The notes under the pieces were generated by a model, which was not told the origin of the DNA, did no database searches, and saw only the letters and a program-made list of their open reading frames with translations. DNA of 64,000 nt from Dromiciops gliroides (taxonomy: Eukaryota; Chordata; Mammalia; Microbiotheria; Microbiotheriidae): NCBI RefSeq assembly GCF_019393635.1, contig NC_057867.1:5094821-5158820 (forward strand), read 5' to 3'. Position 1 is the first letter of the stretch. The number at the start of each line of letters is the position of its first letter. A program made the translations under genes and the position numbers. Of this stretch, positions 21,650 through 32,179 are shown piece by piece.

Positions 21650-21880
21650 TGTAATAAGCTTTCCTTCATTCCCTTCCTAGCTTTACTTCTGGCTTTGAGT
21701 ATTTTGACGCTGTGCTCCCTTGGAGCACTTCCGCCCCCCTCCTTTTGAGTCCCCTTTCTTGTCAGTCTTGTCCAGTGTGAGTGGAAGTTCCCTGTAAGCA
21801 GGCTGTCTTTCTTTTTGCTTGAATTCGTATCCTCATTGCTCACATAGTAAGCACTTGATAAATGTTTGTTTCTTTGTTTG
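21650..21880 (+). repeat. L2-type 3' end, duplicated segment copy 1
   Basis: CAGGCTGTCTTTCTTTTTGC, ATAGTAAGCACTTGATAAAT: L2 3' tail. The block from TTCCTTCATTCCCTTCCTAG to the L1 piece that follows recurs at 24978-25250. Confidence 0.7.
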
Positions 21881-21884
21881 TGTT

Positions 21885-22830
21885 AGTAGTAATGGCTCTT
21901 TAACAATTTGATAGAATTTTCCTGTCAGAATCCTCCTACCAGGACCACAAGTTTGTTTTTTCTTTGCAAGGTAAAGGAAACTATGAAGTAGTAGTTCCTT
22001 TAGAGCTAGTTCTTTTCTGAGCTTGAATATTTAAAGCTCTCTCTTTGGTCTTGTTAGTTTGGGCATTTTGCATTTTTGAAGGTGTCATTTTATAGGGTTT
22101 AGATGGGGGGTGGGTAAGAGTCTCTTATTGGGTGAGGGGCTGGTGGTCTTCCCGCGTTGCGCTGTGGTAGGAAGAATCCCTCGTGAGAGATCTGGTGGTG
22201 GGTGTCAACTTTGTCCAGATGGGTCTAAGCAGTCTGCTGATGGGCGGTTCCAGGTGGTCTTCTCCTGGATTACCTCATCCAGATGCTTAGGAGGACTGGA
22301 ATGTGGGGTGATGGTCCTGGAGTATGCTCAGTTCAATCTGTGCCGCTTATCTCCGTTAGGTGAGTGTGTGTGTCCTTGATTGTGTCCAAGGAGAGGCCTA
22401 CTTGATTTCAAGGGAAAACCCCTGAGGTTTCAAGGAAAAAGTTCCTTGAACCCCCCAGAGAATTGTTGGGGTGACGGGCCCCATAATCCTCCCATGACAA
22501 AGGCATTCCTCTCATTCGTCTTCTCGGTTTTGTGTTATATATAGCTGTGCATAGTAAGCTCTCATTTTACAATTGTTGTTCTGGTTTTGTTGTGATTTCA
22601 CCTTGTTTGTTTGCTACTTTGTGGAGTTGATTTTTGGTCCTCTTATTTTTAACCAGATTGGCTAAAGGTTTATTAATTTATTAGTCTTTTCAAAGAACCA
22701 GCTTTTAGTTATATTTATCATTTTTCTAGTTTTTTGGATTCTAGCTAATCTATTTCCCTTCTCATTTTTAACATTTCCTCTTTTGTGATTATCTTAGGTT
22801 TGCTTATTTGTTGACTTTACATTAAAAAAC
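21885..22830 (-). mobile_element. L1 ORF2 fragment split by an LTR
   Basis: GCTCTTTAACAATTTGATAG and AAAGGTTTATTAATTTATTA are reverse L1 ORF2 words from between the endonuclease and the RT core. The LTR at 22083-22499 separates the two halves. Confidence 0.7.
22083..22499 (-). mobile_element. Short relative of the 'M1' LTR
   Basis: Termini TGTCAT...ATGACA and a perfect AAGG target duplication (22079-22082 and 22500-22503). The minus-strand start, TGTCATGGG then CCCCAACAATTCTCTGGGG, resembles the first bases of the M1 LTRs (CACCCCAGAAGTTCTCTGGG). The remainder is diverged and the element is about 200 bases shorter. Fossil. Confidence 0.65.
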
Positions 22831-22879
22831 CCTGCATAGTTGGTTCATTTACCCCCTCCTTTTCTATTTTGTTAATGTA

Positions 22880-23424
22880 TGGTGGCAGCCTGTGAATAGA
22901 TAGAAGGGGATAGATATGCAAATTTTTGTACAGGTATAATCAGCAAGACTTCACATCTGGTTGATTATGGGGGAAGAGAGGATGACTCCAAAGTTGTGAA
23001 CCTGGGTGACTAGAAGAAAAGCAATGCCCTCGATATAAATAGGGGTGTTTGGAAGAGGAATGGATTTATGTGGGAAAATATAGTAAGTTCTGTTTTGTTT
23101 CGTGAGGGGTGAGTTATGTTTTAAACATGTTAAATCTGAAATGTCAATGGCAGATAGGGGTAGTGATGCACAAGTGATTGATGATTTGGGGCTGGATATG
23201 TAGATGGAGATCTAAGATATTCAGATATCTGCTTATCTGAATAGAGATGATAATTTGAGCCCCCAAAAGGAGGCTGAGTAGTCTGACAGAGAGGAGGAGA
23301 ACCAAGAGAGGGCAGTGTCATAAAAGACCCAGGGAGAAGAGAGAATTTAGGAGGGATCCACTTATGGTCTCAAATACTGTAGAGTGATCCAGAGGTTGGG
23401 AATGAACTAGTAGACTCAGTAATT
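22880..23424. repeat. Old interspersed repeat (unnamed)
   Basis: TGGATATGTAGATGGAGATC, GACAGAGAGGAGGAGAACCA, AAATACTGTAGAGTGATCCA resemble a widespread ancient mammalian repeat. I cannot assign a family. Confidence 0.4.
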
Positions 23425-23439
23425 AAGAGATTATTGTTC

Positions 23440-23626
23440 AGGGGCAACCAGGTGGCACAGTGGATAGAGCACCGGCCCTGGACTCAGGAGGACCTGAGTT
23501 CAAATCCGGCCTCAGACACTTGATACTTCCTAGCTGTATGACCCTGGGCAAGTCACTTAACCCCAATTGCCTTACCAAAAATAAATTAATTAATTAATTA
23601 ATTAAAAAATAAATAAATAAATAAAT
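23440..23626 (+). mobile_element. tRNA-type marsupial SINE
   Basis: Forward copy with an AATT/AAAT tail. AAGAGATTATTGTTC (23425-23439) and AAGAGATTATTGGTTC (about 23628-23643) flank it. Confidence 0.93.
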
Positions 23627-23643
23627 AAAGAGATTATTGGTTC

Positions 23644-24404
23644 TGTCATGGGGAGAATGGGGTAGGGGGTTTGGGAAGGGGATAGGGGTTTGGGGTCCTT
23701 AGGAATTCCTCTTTAAAGAATTACACCCGGGGGCAACTAGGTGGCACAGTGGATAAAGTAACTCAGAGTTATAAAGTTATAAAGATAACTCAGGAGTACC
23801 TGAGTTCAAATTCAGCCTCAGACACTTGACAGTTACTAGCTGTGTGACCCTGGGCAAGTCACTTAACACCCCCCCCCCCCCCCCCGCCCCGTGCCCTGCC
23901 AAAAAAAAAAGAATTACACCCTCTTGCACACAAAAGCAATTAGAATATGATGGTAGTTTATTTAGAGGAAGGGAAGGGAAGGGAAACCACGGACTTCTCA
24001 AGGGGAGAAGGCGTGGCACAGAGCGTGGCTCTGAGATACCAATCTCCCCGAGCAGGAAATTGGCAGATACTTTTATAGAGGACTGATGGGGGTGACCATC
24101 TGACTGTGGAAAGTTCCTTTAGTGAGGGAGGACCATCCCCCACTGGTGGTGGCTGGAGGGATTGGGTGAGGGGTGGCTGCAGATCTCCCAAGCCATCTCC
24201 TCAGGACACAAAGGAAGCAGCCACACCTAATCTTATCACCCCAGGGTTGAGGGAGACTAGAATGAAAGGTAGGGGTCGGGGAGCTAGCTCAGTCCCATCT
24301 GGTTCCACTTATCTCTCTAGGCAAGTCTGTCCTCTGGTTTAGTTTCTCAAGGAGAAGCTTCTTTGTGCCCCAGAGAACTCCTGGGGTACTCTGGGCCCAT
24401 AACA
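23644..24404 (-). mobile_element. Solo LTR, family 'M1', copy 3, with a SINE inside
   Basis: TGTCATGG...CCATAACA with a GTTC target duplication (23640-23643, 24405-24408). It abuts the SINE on its left. The SINE at 23729-23910 lies in its U5 side. The U3 pair seen in other copies is reduced to one here. Confidence 0.87.
23729..23910 (+). mobile_element. tRNA-type marsupial SINE inside LTR copy 3
   Basis: Flanked by the LTR word GAATTACACCC at 23718-23728 and 23911-23921. The element has an internal irregular duplication (TAACTCAGAGTTATAAAG...) near the A box and a C-run of about 18 before the tail. Confidence 0.9.
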
Positions 24405-24905
24405 GTTCAAAGAGAGAGACCATATACACTAAAAGATTTATAACATCACTTTTTATAGTAGCAAAGAACTGAATACAATGTAGATATTCGTGAATTGAGG
24501 AATAGCTAAATCAGTTGTGGTATATGAATGTAATAGGATGTTACTGCACTGTAAGAAATGATAAATATGAAGAATACAGAGAAGGATGGGAAGTCTTATA
24601 TAAACAGATGCAAAGTGAGATAAGCCAAACCAGGAATATAATATATAAAATGACTACAACAATTTAAATGGAGATAACAAGAAGAAAAAAACCTGAAACA
24701 GGACACAATGATCAAGCTGAGGAGATAAAATCTTCCTTCCCCCTTCTTTGCAGAGGTGGGATATGGAACATTGTATGTGCTACCAGACTCAGTTCTTGTG
24801 TTGGTTGGTTTTGCTTAACTACTTTTTCCTTTATTCTTTTAAAAAGTTCTTTCTTATAAGAGATGGTTCTCCTGGAAGGAGGGGAGCGGAATTTATTTGG
24901 AAATG
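24405..24905 (+). mobile_element. Old L1 3' end
   Basis: TAGTAGCAAAGAACTGAATA, GTGGTATATGAATGTAATAG, then the 3' UTR with CAGGACACAATGATCAAG and AGAGATGGTTCTCCTGGAAG. It is a different L1 subfamily from 28.6 kb. Confidence 0.75.
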
Positions 24906-24977
24906 AGTGTTCTAACATCATCAACTTATTAATAATTGTTCATAGGTAATCTTTAGATAGAGCAGTTCAGTTGAAGC

Positions 24978-25250
24978 TAGTAGTAAGCCTTCCTTCATTC
25001 CCTTCCTAGCTTTACTTGATGCTGTGTTGCCTTGGGGCATTCCCACCTCCCCCCTTTTGAGTCCCCTTTCTTATCAATCTTCCCTAATGTGAGTGAAAGC
25101 TTCCAGAGAGCAGACTATCTTTCTTTTTGCTTGTATTTGTATTAGTAATAATGGCTCTTTAACAATTTGATAGAATTCTCTTGTCAGAATCCTCCCCTCG
25201 GGACCACAAGGTGTTTTTTTTTTTTCTTTGCAAGGTAAAGAAAAATTGAA
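24978..25250. repeat. Duplicated L2-tail/L1 segment, copy 2
   Basis: Same order as 21650-21990: the L2-like 3' tail followed directly by the L1 words GCTCTTTAACAATTTGATAG and ACCACAAG. The shared junction implies one event copied, not two independent insertions. Confidence 0.65.
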
Positions 25251-25306
25251 GTCAGAAGCTAGGCTTCAAGGATTGAGAAGTAAGAAGGAAATGATGTTAA
25301 AGAAAA

Positions 25307-25916
25307 TGATATGGTGGGGAAATGGGGTACAGTTTGGAGTTCTTGAGAATTCCTCTTTAAAGAATTACACCCTCTTGCACACAAAACGTAGTTAGAATAA
25401 GGTGGTAGTTTATTGAGGAACAAGGGAAGGGAAGGGTGGGGGGAGGGAAACCATGAAAGAAACCCTTGGACTTTTCATGGGGAGATTTGGCATAAAGCAC
25501 ATGGCTCAGAGGTACCAAATCTCCTCGAACAGGAGACTGGGAGGTACTTTTATAGAGGACTGATGGGGGTGGCCCATCTGCCCGTGAAAAGTTCCTTTAG
25601 TGAGAGAGGACCGTCCCCCACTGGTGGTAGCTGGGGGAATTGGGTGAGGAGTGGAGGACCATCCCCCACTGGTAAAGGACTTGGGTGAGGGGTGGCTACA
25701 GATCCCTCTTCAGAACACAAAGGCCGAAGCCACACCCAAATTTATCTCCCCAGGGTAAGGGAGACCAGAATGAAGGGTAGAAATCCCTAGCTAGCTCAGT
25801 CCGATTTGGTTCAGTTTATCTCTCTAGGCGTTATCTGTCCTCTGGTTTAGTTTCTCAAGGAGAAGTTTCCTTGATGTGCCCCAGAGAACTTCTGGGGTGC
25901 TCTGCGCCCCATGACA
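25307..25916 (-). mobile_element. Solo LTR, family 'M1', copy 4
   Basis: TGATATGG...CCATGACA, AAAA on both sides (25303-25306, 25917-25920). Same U3 pair, TATA box and polyadenylation signal on the minus strand. Fossil, solo. Confidence 0.86.
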
Positions 25917-26124
25917 AAAACAACATTGAAAGACTTCAGAACTGTGATAAATCTGATGTCCATTTGTTACTTTGGAGGATTAATGGTGAGATATGATGCC
26001 TCTTGTCTCTCAAGAGAGGTGGTAGACTATAGGTACAGAGAGAAGCGTGGATTTTTCCGACATTTCCAGGTTTTTTTTTTTTTTGTTGTTGTTCGACTGT
26101 ATTATTTGTTAAAAGAGAGTTGTA

Positions 26125-26277
26125 GGGGGTGGCTAGGTGGCACAGTGGATAAAGCACCGGCTCTGAATTCAGGAGTACCTGAGTTCAAATCCAGCCTCAG
26201 ACACTTGACACTTACTAGCTGTGTGACCCTGGGCAAGTCACTTAACCCCCATTGCCCCACAAAAAAAAAACAAAAAA
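26125..26277 (+). mobile_element. tRNA-type marsupial SINE
   Basis: Forward copy with a perfect target duplication AAAAGAGAGTTGTA (26111-26124, 26278-26291). Confidence 0.95.
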
Positions 26278-26291
26278 AAAAGAGAGTTGTA

Positions 26292-26644
26292 TTAGAAAGT
26301 GACAGTGATGTGAAAAAAGAGAAGATTGTCAATAGAACATTAAAAATGTGATTTGGAAGAGAGGAAGGGAAAACAATGAGTAGAATTTCCTTTTTTTCTT
26401 CATTTGTTGTTAATTTACTTTTTTCATTCTTGATATGAGTAATTGTTTTTTCTCTTTCTTTAAAAAAAATCAAATTATCTCATGGTTTAACTATTTTGGA
26501 TTCCTTGCTCCCCCCACCCTCTCTTCCCATCCCCATGGGAAGTAGTAACATTTAACTGGGATTAAATGGAGTGATAATAAAGTGGAGTGATATCAGTTCT
26601 CTCTCAAGCAGTTCTGAACTATTCTCCTGGCAGAGTATTTCTCA
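26292..26644. other. Unassigned AT-rich sequence
   Basis: May be an old L1 3' UTR (CTCCCCCCACCCTCTCTTCC is a reversed polypurine stretch), but I cannot support this firmly. Confidence 0.3.
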
Positions 26645-26794
26645 TTTTTTTTTTTTCCGGGGCAATGAGGGTCAAGTGACTTGCCCAGGGTCACATGGCC
26701 AGTAAGTGTCATGTGTCTGAAGCCAGATTTGAACTCCGGTCCTCCTGAATCCAGGGCCAGTGCTTTATCCAGTGCTCCACCTAGCTGCCCCCTT
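26645..26794 (-). mobile_element. tRNA-type marsupial SINE
   Basis: Reverse copy, CCGGGGCAATGAGGGTCAAG type. Confidence 0.91.
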
Positions 26795-26810
26795 CTACTG
26801 ACTTTTAAAA

Positions 26811-27111
26811 ATAGATTTTGATTTATTTTGTTAAGTATTTCCAAATTACATATAAACAGTTTTCAACATTTAATTTTTAAAATTTTGAGTTCAGATTTTT
26901 TTCCCTTTCTCTCTTCCCCCACCACTTGAGAAGGCAAGCAATATGATATTGATTATGAATGTGAAGTGTTGCAAAATATACTTTTGTATTAGCCATATTT
27001 CAAAAGAAAACACAAAAACAAGAAAGAGAAAGTAAAAAAGTATGCTCCAATTTGCGCTTAGAATTCATTGGTTCTTTCTCTGGAGGTAGATAGCATTTTT
27101 CATCATGGGTC
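26811..27111 (-). mobile_element. L1 3' end (short) at a reused target
   Basis: Reverse L1 3' UTR (CCAAATTACATATAAACAG, GAAGGCAAGCAATATGATAT). It lies between CTACTGACTTTTAAAA (26795) and CCACTGACTTTT (27112). Confidence 0.8.
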
Positions 27112-27124
27112 CCACTGACTTTTT

Positions 27125-27298
27125 TTTGTTTGTTTGTTTGTTTTTTGTTTTTTAGTGAGGCAATTGGGGTCAAGTGACTTGCCCAGGGTCACACAACTAG
27201 TAAGTGTTAAGTGTCTGAGGCCGGATTTGAACTCAGGTACTCCTGACTCCAGGGCCGGTGCTTTATCCACTGAGCCACCTAGCTGCCCTGTCCCCCCC
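27125..27298 (-). mobile_element. tRNA-type marsupial SINE at the reused target
   Basis: Reverse copy with a (GTTT)n tail and TTTAGTGAGGCAATTGGGG. It lies between CCACTGACTTTT copies at 27112 and 27299. Confidence 0.93.
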
Positions 27299-27314
27299 CC
27301 ACTGACTTTTAAAA

Positions 27315-28082
27315 TTTTTATTTATTCATTTTGCAATGGAGGGAAATGGGGTAGGGGTTGGGGTTCTTAGGAATTCCTCTTTAAAGAATTACACCCTCTT
27401 GCACACAAAAGTAGTTAGAATAAGGTAGTAGTTTATTTAGGAGCAAGGGAAGGGAAGGGTGGGGGGAGGGAAACCATGAAAGAAATCCTTGGACCTTTTT
27501 TCATGGGGAGATTGGCATAAAGCACATGCCTCAGAGGTACCAAATCTCCTCAAACAGGAGACTGGAAGGTACTTTTATAGAGGACTGATAGGGGTGGACC
27601 ATCTGCCCGTGAAAAGTTCCTCTAGTGAGAGAGGACCATCCCCCAATGGTGGTAGCTGGGGGAATTGGGTAAGGAGTAGAGGACCATCCCCCACTGGTAG
27701 TGACTAGAGGAATTGGGTGAGGGGTGTTCTCTTCAGAACACAAAGGCCATAGCCACACCCAAATTTATCTCCCCAGGGTAAGGGAGACCAGAATGAAGGG
27801 TAGGAATCCCAAACTAGCTGGATCCAATTTGGTTCAGTTTATCTCTCTAGGTGTTATCTGTCCTCTGGTTTAGTTTCTCAAGGAGAAGTTTCCTTGATGT
27901 GCCCCAGAGAACTTCTGGGGTGCTCTGCCCCCCATGACAATTTTTTTGTGAGACAATGAGTGTTAAGTGACTTGCCCAGGGTCACACAGCTAGTAAGTGT
28001 CAAGTGTCTGAGGTTGGATTTGAACTCGGGTCCTCCTGAATACAGGTCAGTGCTTTATCCACTGCACCACCTAGCTGCACCT
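27315..28082 (-). mobile_element. tRNA-type marsupial SINE whose tail holds an LTR
   Basis: The body is at 27942-28082. Its T/A-rich tail (27315-27331 plus 27940-27948) is split by an LTR. CCACTGACTTTT copies at 27299 and 28083 are its target duplication. Confidence 0.85.
27332..27939 (-). mobile_element. Solo LTR, family 'M1', copy 5
   Basis: TGCAATGG...CCATGACA with a perfect ATTT duplication (27328-27331, 27940-27943). It entered the tail of a SINE. It has the same U3 pair and minus-strand TATA box as its siblings. Confidence 0.87.
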
Positions 28083-28099
28083 CCACTGACTTTTTAAAA

Positions 28100-28560
28100 A
28101 AAATGTAACTTCTTTTCTTTTTCTTTTTTTCAGTTAACAAGAAATGTCTCTCCTGTTTCCCTCCTCCTGCCATTTAAATAAAAGAAAATGAAAATCCTCG
28201 TAATAAATATGCACATTTCTTTTTTTTTGTTTTGTTTTGTTTTAGTGAGGCAATTGGGACCAAGTGACTTGCCCAGGGTCACACAGCTAGTAAGTGTTAA
28301 GTGTCTGAGGCCGAATTTGAACTCAGGTACTCCTGACTCCAGGGCTGGTGCTCTATCCACTGCGCCATCTAGCTGCCCCTAAATAGGCACATTTCAAGCA
28401 AAACCAGTTCCCACATTAGCCATGTCTTAAAACCATATGTATGTCATATTTTGTACACCAAGTCCATGACCTTTCTGTCATGGCTTCAACATTGATCCTC
28501 TGGAGGCAAAATTGGTCATTGTTCTCTAAGTTCTTGAGTCTTACAAAATTGTTTGCCTTG
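28100..28560 (-). mobile_element. L1 3' UTR, second type, with a SINE inside
   Basis: CCCACATTAGCCATGTCTTA, GATCCTCTGGAGGC: the same reverse 3' UTR as 16861-17112. It is interrupted by the SINE at 28217-28377. Confidence 0.65.
28217..28377 (-). mobile_element. tRNA-type marsupial SINE
   Basis: Reverse copy; AAATATGCACATTTC and AAATAGGCACATTTC form the target duplication. Confidence 0.92.
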
Positions 28561-28565
28561 AAAGA

Positions 28566-29222
28566 TCATAAAAAAGGGAAAAGGACCCACATGTACAAAA
28601 ATATTTATACCATCTCTCTTTGTGGTGGCAAAGAATTGGAAATTGAGGGGATACCCATGAATTGGGGAATGGCTGAACAAGTTGTGGTATATGAATGTAA
28701 TGGAATATTATTGTGCTATAAGAAATGATAAGTAGACCGATTTCAGAAAAACCTGGAAAGACTTAAGTGAACTGATGCTGAGTGAAGTGAGCAGAACCAG
28801 GAGAATGTTGTACACAGTAACAGCAACATTGTGTGATGATCAACTGTGATATACTGGGCTCTTCTCAGCAGTGAAATGATCCCAAGATAATTCCAAAGAA
28901 TTCATGATGGAAAATGCTCTCCACATCCAGAAAAAAGAACTGTGGGATCTGAATGCAGATTGAACCATACTATTTTCACTTTTTGTTTTTTTTTCTTTCT
29001 TGAGATTTCTCCTTTTTGTTCTGATTCTTCTTTCACAACATGACTAATGTGGAAATATATTTAACATGATTGTACATATATAACCTATATCAGATCGCTT
29101 TCTGTCTTAGGCGGAGGGAGAGAAGGGAGGGAGGGAGAACAATTTGGAACTCAAAATATTATAAAAACAAATGTTGAAAACATCTTTATATGTAACTGGT
29201 AAAAAATAAAATACAATTAAGA
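28566..29222 (+). mobile_element. L1 3' end, well preserved
   Basis: From the last ORF2 codons (GGAAATTGAGGGGATACCCA... AATGGAATATTATTG) through the complete 3' UTR with a polypurine block (GGGAGGGAGGGAGAACA) to AATAAAATACAATTAAG. It serves as a reference for the fragmentary copies. Confidence 0.88.
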
Positions 29223-29224
29223 TT

Positions 29225-29385
29225 GAACAAAATGTTTGTCTTTATAGCATTGGTCTTTATTGTAGAAATTGTACTCCTGGTTCTGCATACTTCACTTTAC
29301 ATCAGTTCATACATGTCTTTGTAAGTTTCTCTGAAATTGCCCCTTTAGTTTTCTATTACATTCACATACCATAATATGTTCTGTT
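29225..29385 (-). mobile_element. L1 3' fragment, left part
   Basis: CTGGTTCTGCATACTTCACT, CATACCATAATATGTTCTGT: reverse L1. It appears to continue at 29873 after an L2 segment. Confidence 0.7.
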
Positions 29386-29872
29386 ATTCAGGTCAGGTCT
29401 TACCATGTTACTTCCTCTGTTCAATAAATTCCATTCGCTCCTTATTATTTCCAGAATCAAATGTAAACTCCTCCATAAGCTGGCTCTCTCTTCCCTTGCC
29501 AATCTTCTTACACTTTATCTCCTCCAGTGACACTGGTCCCCTGGTTATTCCTTGAATAAGACACTCCCATCACCTAACTCCATCCTTTTTCACTGGATGT
29601 CCCCTATGCCTGGGATTCTTTCCATCCTTACCTCAGCCTCCTGGCTTCCTTCAAATCTCATCTAAGATCCCACCTTCTACAATAGTCTTTTCAGATCCCC
29701 TTTAATACTAGGGCCTTCCCTTTGAGATTACCTCCAATACCTGTCTGTATCTTGTTTGTGCATTGTTGGCATGTTATCTCCCCCATCTTTCTTTGCATCC
29801 CCAGTGCTTAGCACAGTGTCTGACACATAGTAGGTACTTAATAATGCTTGTTGACTTGACTTGATGTATAGT
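29386..29872 (+). mobile_element. L2 3' end
   Basis: AATCAAATGTAAACTCCTCC, GCTTCCTTCAAATCTCATCT, CCCAGTGCTTAGCACAGTGT, AGTAGGTACTTAATAATGC: the last part of L2 ORF2 and its conserved 3' terminus. It lies between two pieces of a reverse L1. Confidence 0.85.
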
Positions 29873-30015
29873 CCTTTAGTTTCTCATTCTTTGCCAATAC
29901 AAATAGAACCATTATACATATTTTTGTACATATGAGTCTATTTGGTCTTTTTGGGGGTATAGGGCAAGTAGTGTTATCACTGGTTCAAAGGTTATGTGTA
30001 AACAATGTAGTCACT
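29873..30015 (-). mobile_element. L1 3' fragment, right part
   Basis: CTCATTCTTTGCCAATACAA, TATTTTTGTACATATGAGTC continues the reverse L1 ORF2 end. Confidence 0.7.
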
Positions 30016-30395
30016 TTTCATCCCCTATTCATTCTTTCAGGGCATGGACCATCATGAGGACTGCTAGTTGGTTGGTTTGGTAGTAAAGGAGGTTGTTCAG
30101 AGTCTAGCTGCACCACAATTGTGAGTCCTGCAGGTCCAGGGTGCCAAGTGAGCTGTCAAAGTTGTCCAGGCCCACACGGGGTGTGGGGTGTGGTGTCACA
30201 CTTCAAACATTTTCCTCTAGCTTAAGAGACTGCCTTCTGAGGAGAGGAGATTAGGATAGAGTACTGAACAAGACAGTGTGGTGTTGCCCCATCCTTGGCC
30301 TAGCCCCCTAGGGTTTTAAATGTAGTTTCTCCAGAGCCTTGAGTAACATCTACCTTCAAGGGTTGGATCAAGGATGAGGAGACAGCAAATGAAAC
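30016..30395. other. Unassigned sequence
   Basis: GC-richer sequence with no gene or repeat that I recognise. Confidence 0.35.
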
Positions 30396-30747
30396 TCAAT
30401 CTCTCCCTCTTTATTGGCCCCTTCCCGGCTGCCTGCAAATATTTTCATATCTGTCTTATCCTTTAAAAAACCCTCACTTGATCCACTCATCCCTATTAAT
30501 TATCATTCCATATCTCTCCTCTCCTTTGTGGTTAAACTATTTGAGAAAGCTATCTACAATTGGTGTTTCCACTTCCTCTTTCTTCAATGTTTTCTAAACA
30601 ATCTGACATCCACAGATTCAGCTGAACAGTTTCAGCTGAAGCTGTTCTTTCCAAAGTTATCAATGATCTCTTGATTACTGGATCATATGTCCTTTCTCAA
30701 TCCTCATCCTTCTTGACCTCTCTGCAGTCTTTGACACTATGGATTTC

Positions 30748-31019
30748 CCATTTCTTTTTTACATTTAATTTTTATCAACAAACAATTATTTAATTTATCC
30801 CCCTCCCACTTCTCTCCCCCATCCCCAATTGAACAACACAACAAAAAAGAAAGAATGAAAAAGAAAGGTCTCATAACAAATATGCAAAGTTAAGCAAAGC
30901 AAATTCCTGCATTAGCCATGTCCAAAAATGCCTTTCTCATTCTGCATCTTGAGCCTGTCTCCTCTGTCAGGAAGTGGGGAGCTTGATTCATCATGGATTC
31001 ATCATGGTTTGTCATTATA
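30748..31019 (-). mobile_element. L1 3' UTR in the L2
   Basis: Reverse second-type L1 3' UTR (GCAAAGTTAAGCAAAGCAAA, GCATTAGCCATGTCC, CATCTTGAGCCTGTCTCCTC) between two L2 segments. Confidence 0.7.
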
Positions 31020-31339
31020 CTGCTCATCACTCTCTTTTCTTGGATCTTCTTTTCTCTCTAGGTTTTGGGGACACTGTTCTTTCCTGCTTCTTCTACTTGT
31101 CTGACATCTTTTTCGGGTGTCCTTGCTCGATCTTCATCTGGGCCATGTCCATTAACTAGGCCCTCTTCCCTTTTTGCTCTATAGAGCTCTGTCTCACTTG
31201 GTGATCTTATCCGCTCACATATCTTCAATTATTGTTTCCTAAGCAAAAGATTCTCAGTTCTATACAGGGTGTCCCAAAAGTCTTAGTGAAGTTTTAAGCA
31301 GTTGGAGCTTAGCACCTAGATTTTGGGTATATTCTAGGT

Positions 31340-31624
31340 AATAATAATATGTCATAACATATATATATAGTACTTTAAAGTTTACACTTTAAAGTTTACA
31401 AAGTACTTTGCTTTACAAATATCATCTGATTTGATTTTTCAACAACTCTAGGATGTGGGTGCTGTTATTCTCATTCCCATTTTACAAATGAGGAAACTTT
31501 AGGCAGACAGGGATTAAGTGATTTGCCCAGAGTCACACAGGCAATAAGTGTCTGAAGCAAGATTTGAACTCAAATCTTCCTGACTTCAGGTCCAGTGCTC
31601 TATTCACAGTACCACCTAGCTATA
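31340..31624 (+). repeat. MIR SINE in the L2
   Basis: TTGCTTTACAAATATCATCT, CATTTTACAAATGAGGAAAC, GATTTGCCCAGAGTCACACA: complete forward MIR, marsupial type. Preceded at 31266 by CAGGGTGTCCCAAAAGTC, of unknown origin. Confidence 0.85.
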
Positions 31625-31712
31625 TATCCAGCCCTAACCTCTTTTCTGAGCTCTAATCTTGTTTCATTAATTGCCTTTTGGACATTTAGCATTGGATATC
31701 CTGCTGGCATCT

Positions 31713-31867
31713 TTTTTTTTGTTTGTTTTTTTGGTGAGGCAATTGGGGTTAAGTGACTTGCCCAGGGTCACACAGCTAGTAAGTGTTAAGTGTCTAAGGC
31801 CGGATTTGAACTCAGGTACTCCTGACTCCAGGGCCGGTGCTCTATCCACTGCGCCACCTAGCTGCCC
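31713..31867 (-). mobile_element. tRNA-type marsupial SINE in the L2
   Basis: Reverse full copy; ATCCTGCTGGCATCTT (31697-31712) and ATCCTGCAGGCATCTT (31868-31883) flank it. Confidence 0.94.
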
Positions 31868-32016
31868 CATCCTGCAGGCATCTTAAACTCAGTATGTCCA
31901 AAAGCAGTACTCTTTATCTTTCCCCTAAATTCTCATTTCCCATAGTTTTCCTTTTATTTTTAAGGGCCCCATCATCCTTTTAGTCACCCAGGGTTTGTAA
32001 GCTCAGTGTCATTTTC

Positions 32017-32179
32017 TCTCTCTCTCTTTTTTTTTTTTAAATTAGTGAGGCAATTGGGGTTAAGTGACTTGCCCAGGGTCACACAGCTAGTAAGTGTTAA
32101 GTGTCTGAGGCCAGATTTGAACTCAGGTCTTCTTGAATCCAGGGCTGGTGCTCTATCCACTGCGCCATCTAGCTGCCCT
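32017..32179 (-). mobile_element. tRNA-type marsupial SINE in the L2
   Basis: Reverse full copy with a perfect target duplication TCAGTGTCATTTTC (32003-32016, 32180-32193). Confidence 0.95.

Noticed and set aside
25307-27939. A complete provirus between two like-oriented LTRs
   Set aside because: Sequence between them is SINE and L1, with no viral coding remnants, and each LTR has its own target duplication.
31266-31290. CAGGGTGTCCCAAAAGTC as a mariner-type terminal repeat
   Set aside because: No matching inverted end or TA duplication was found nearby, so I left it unassigned.
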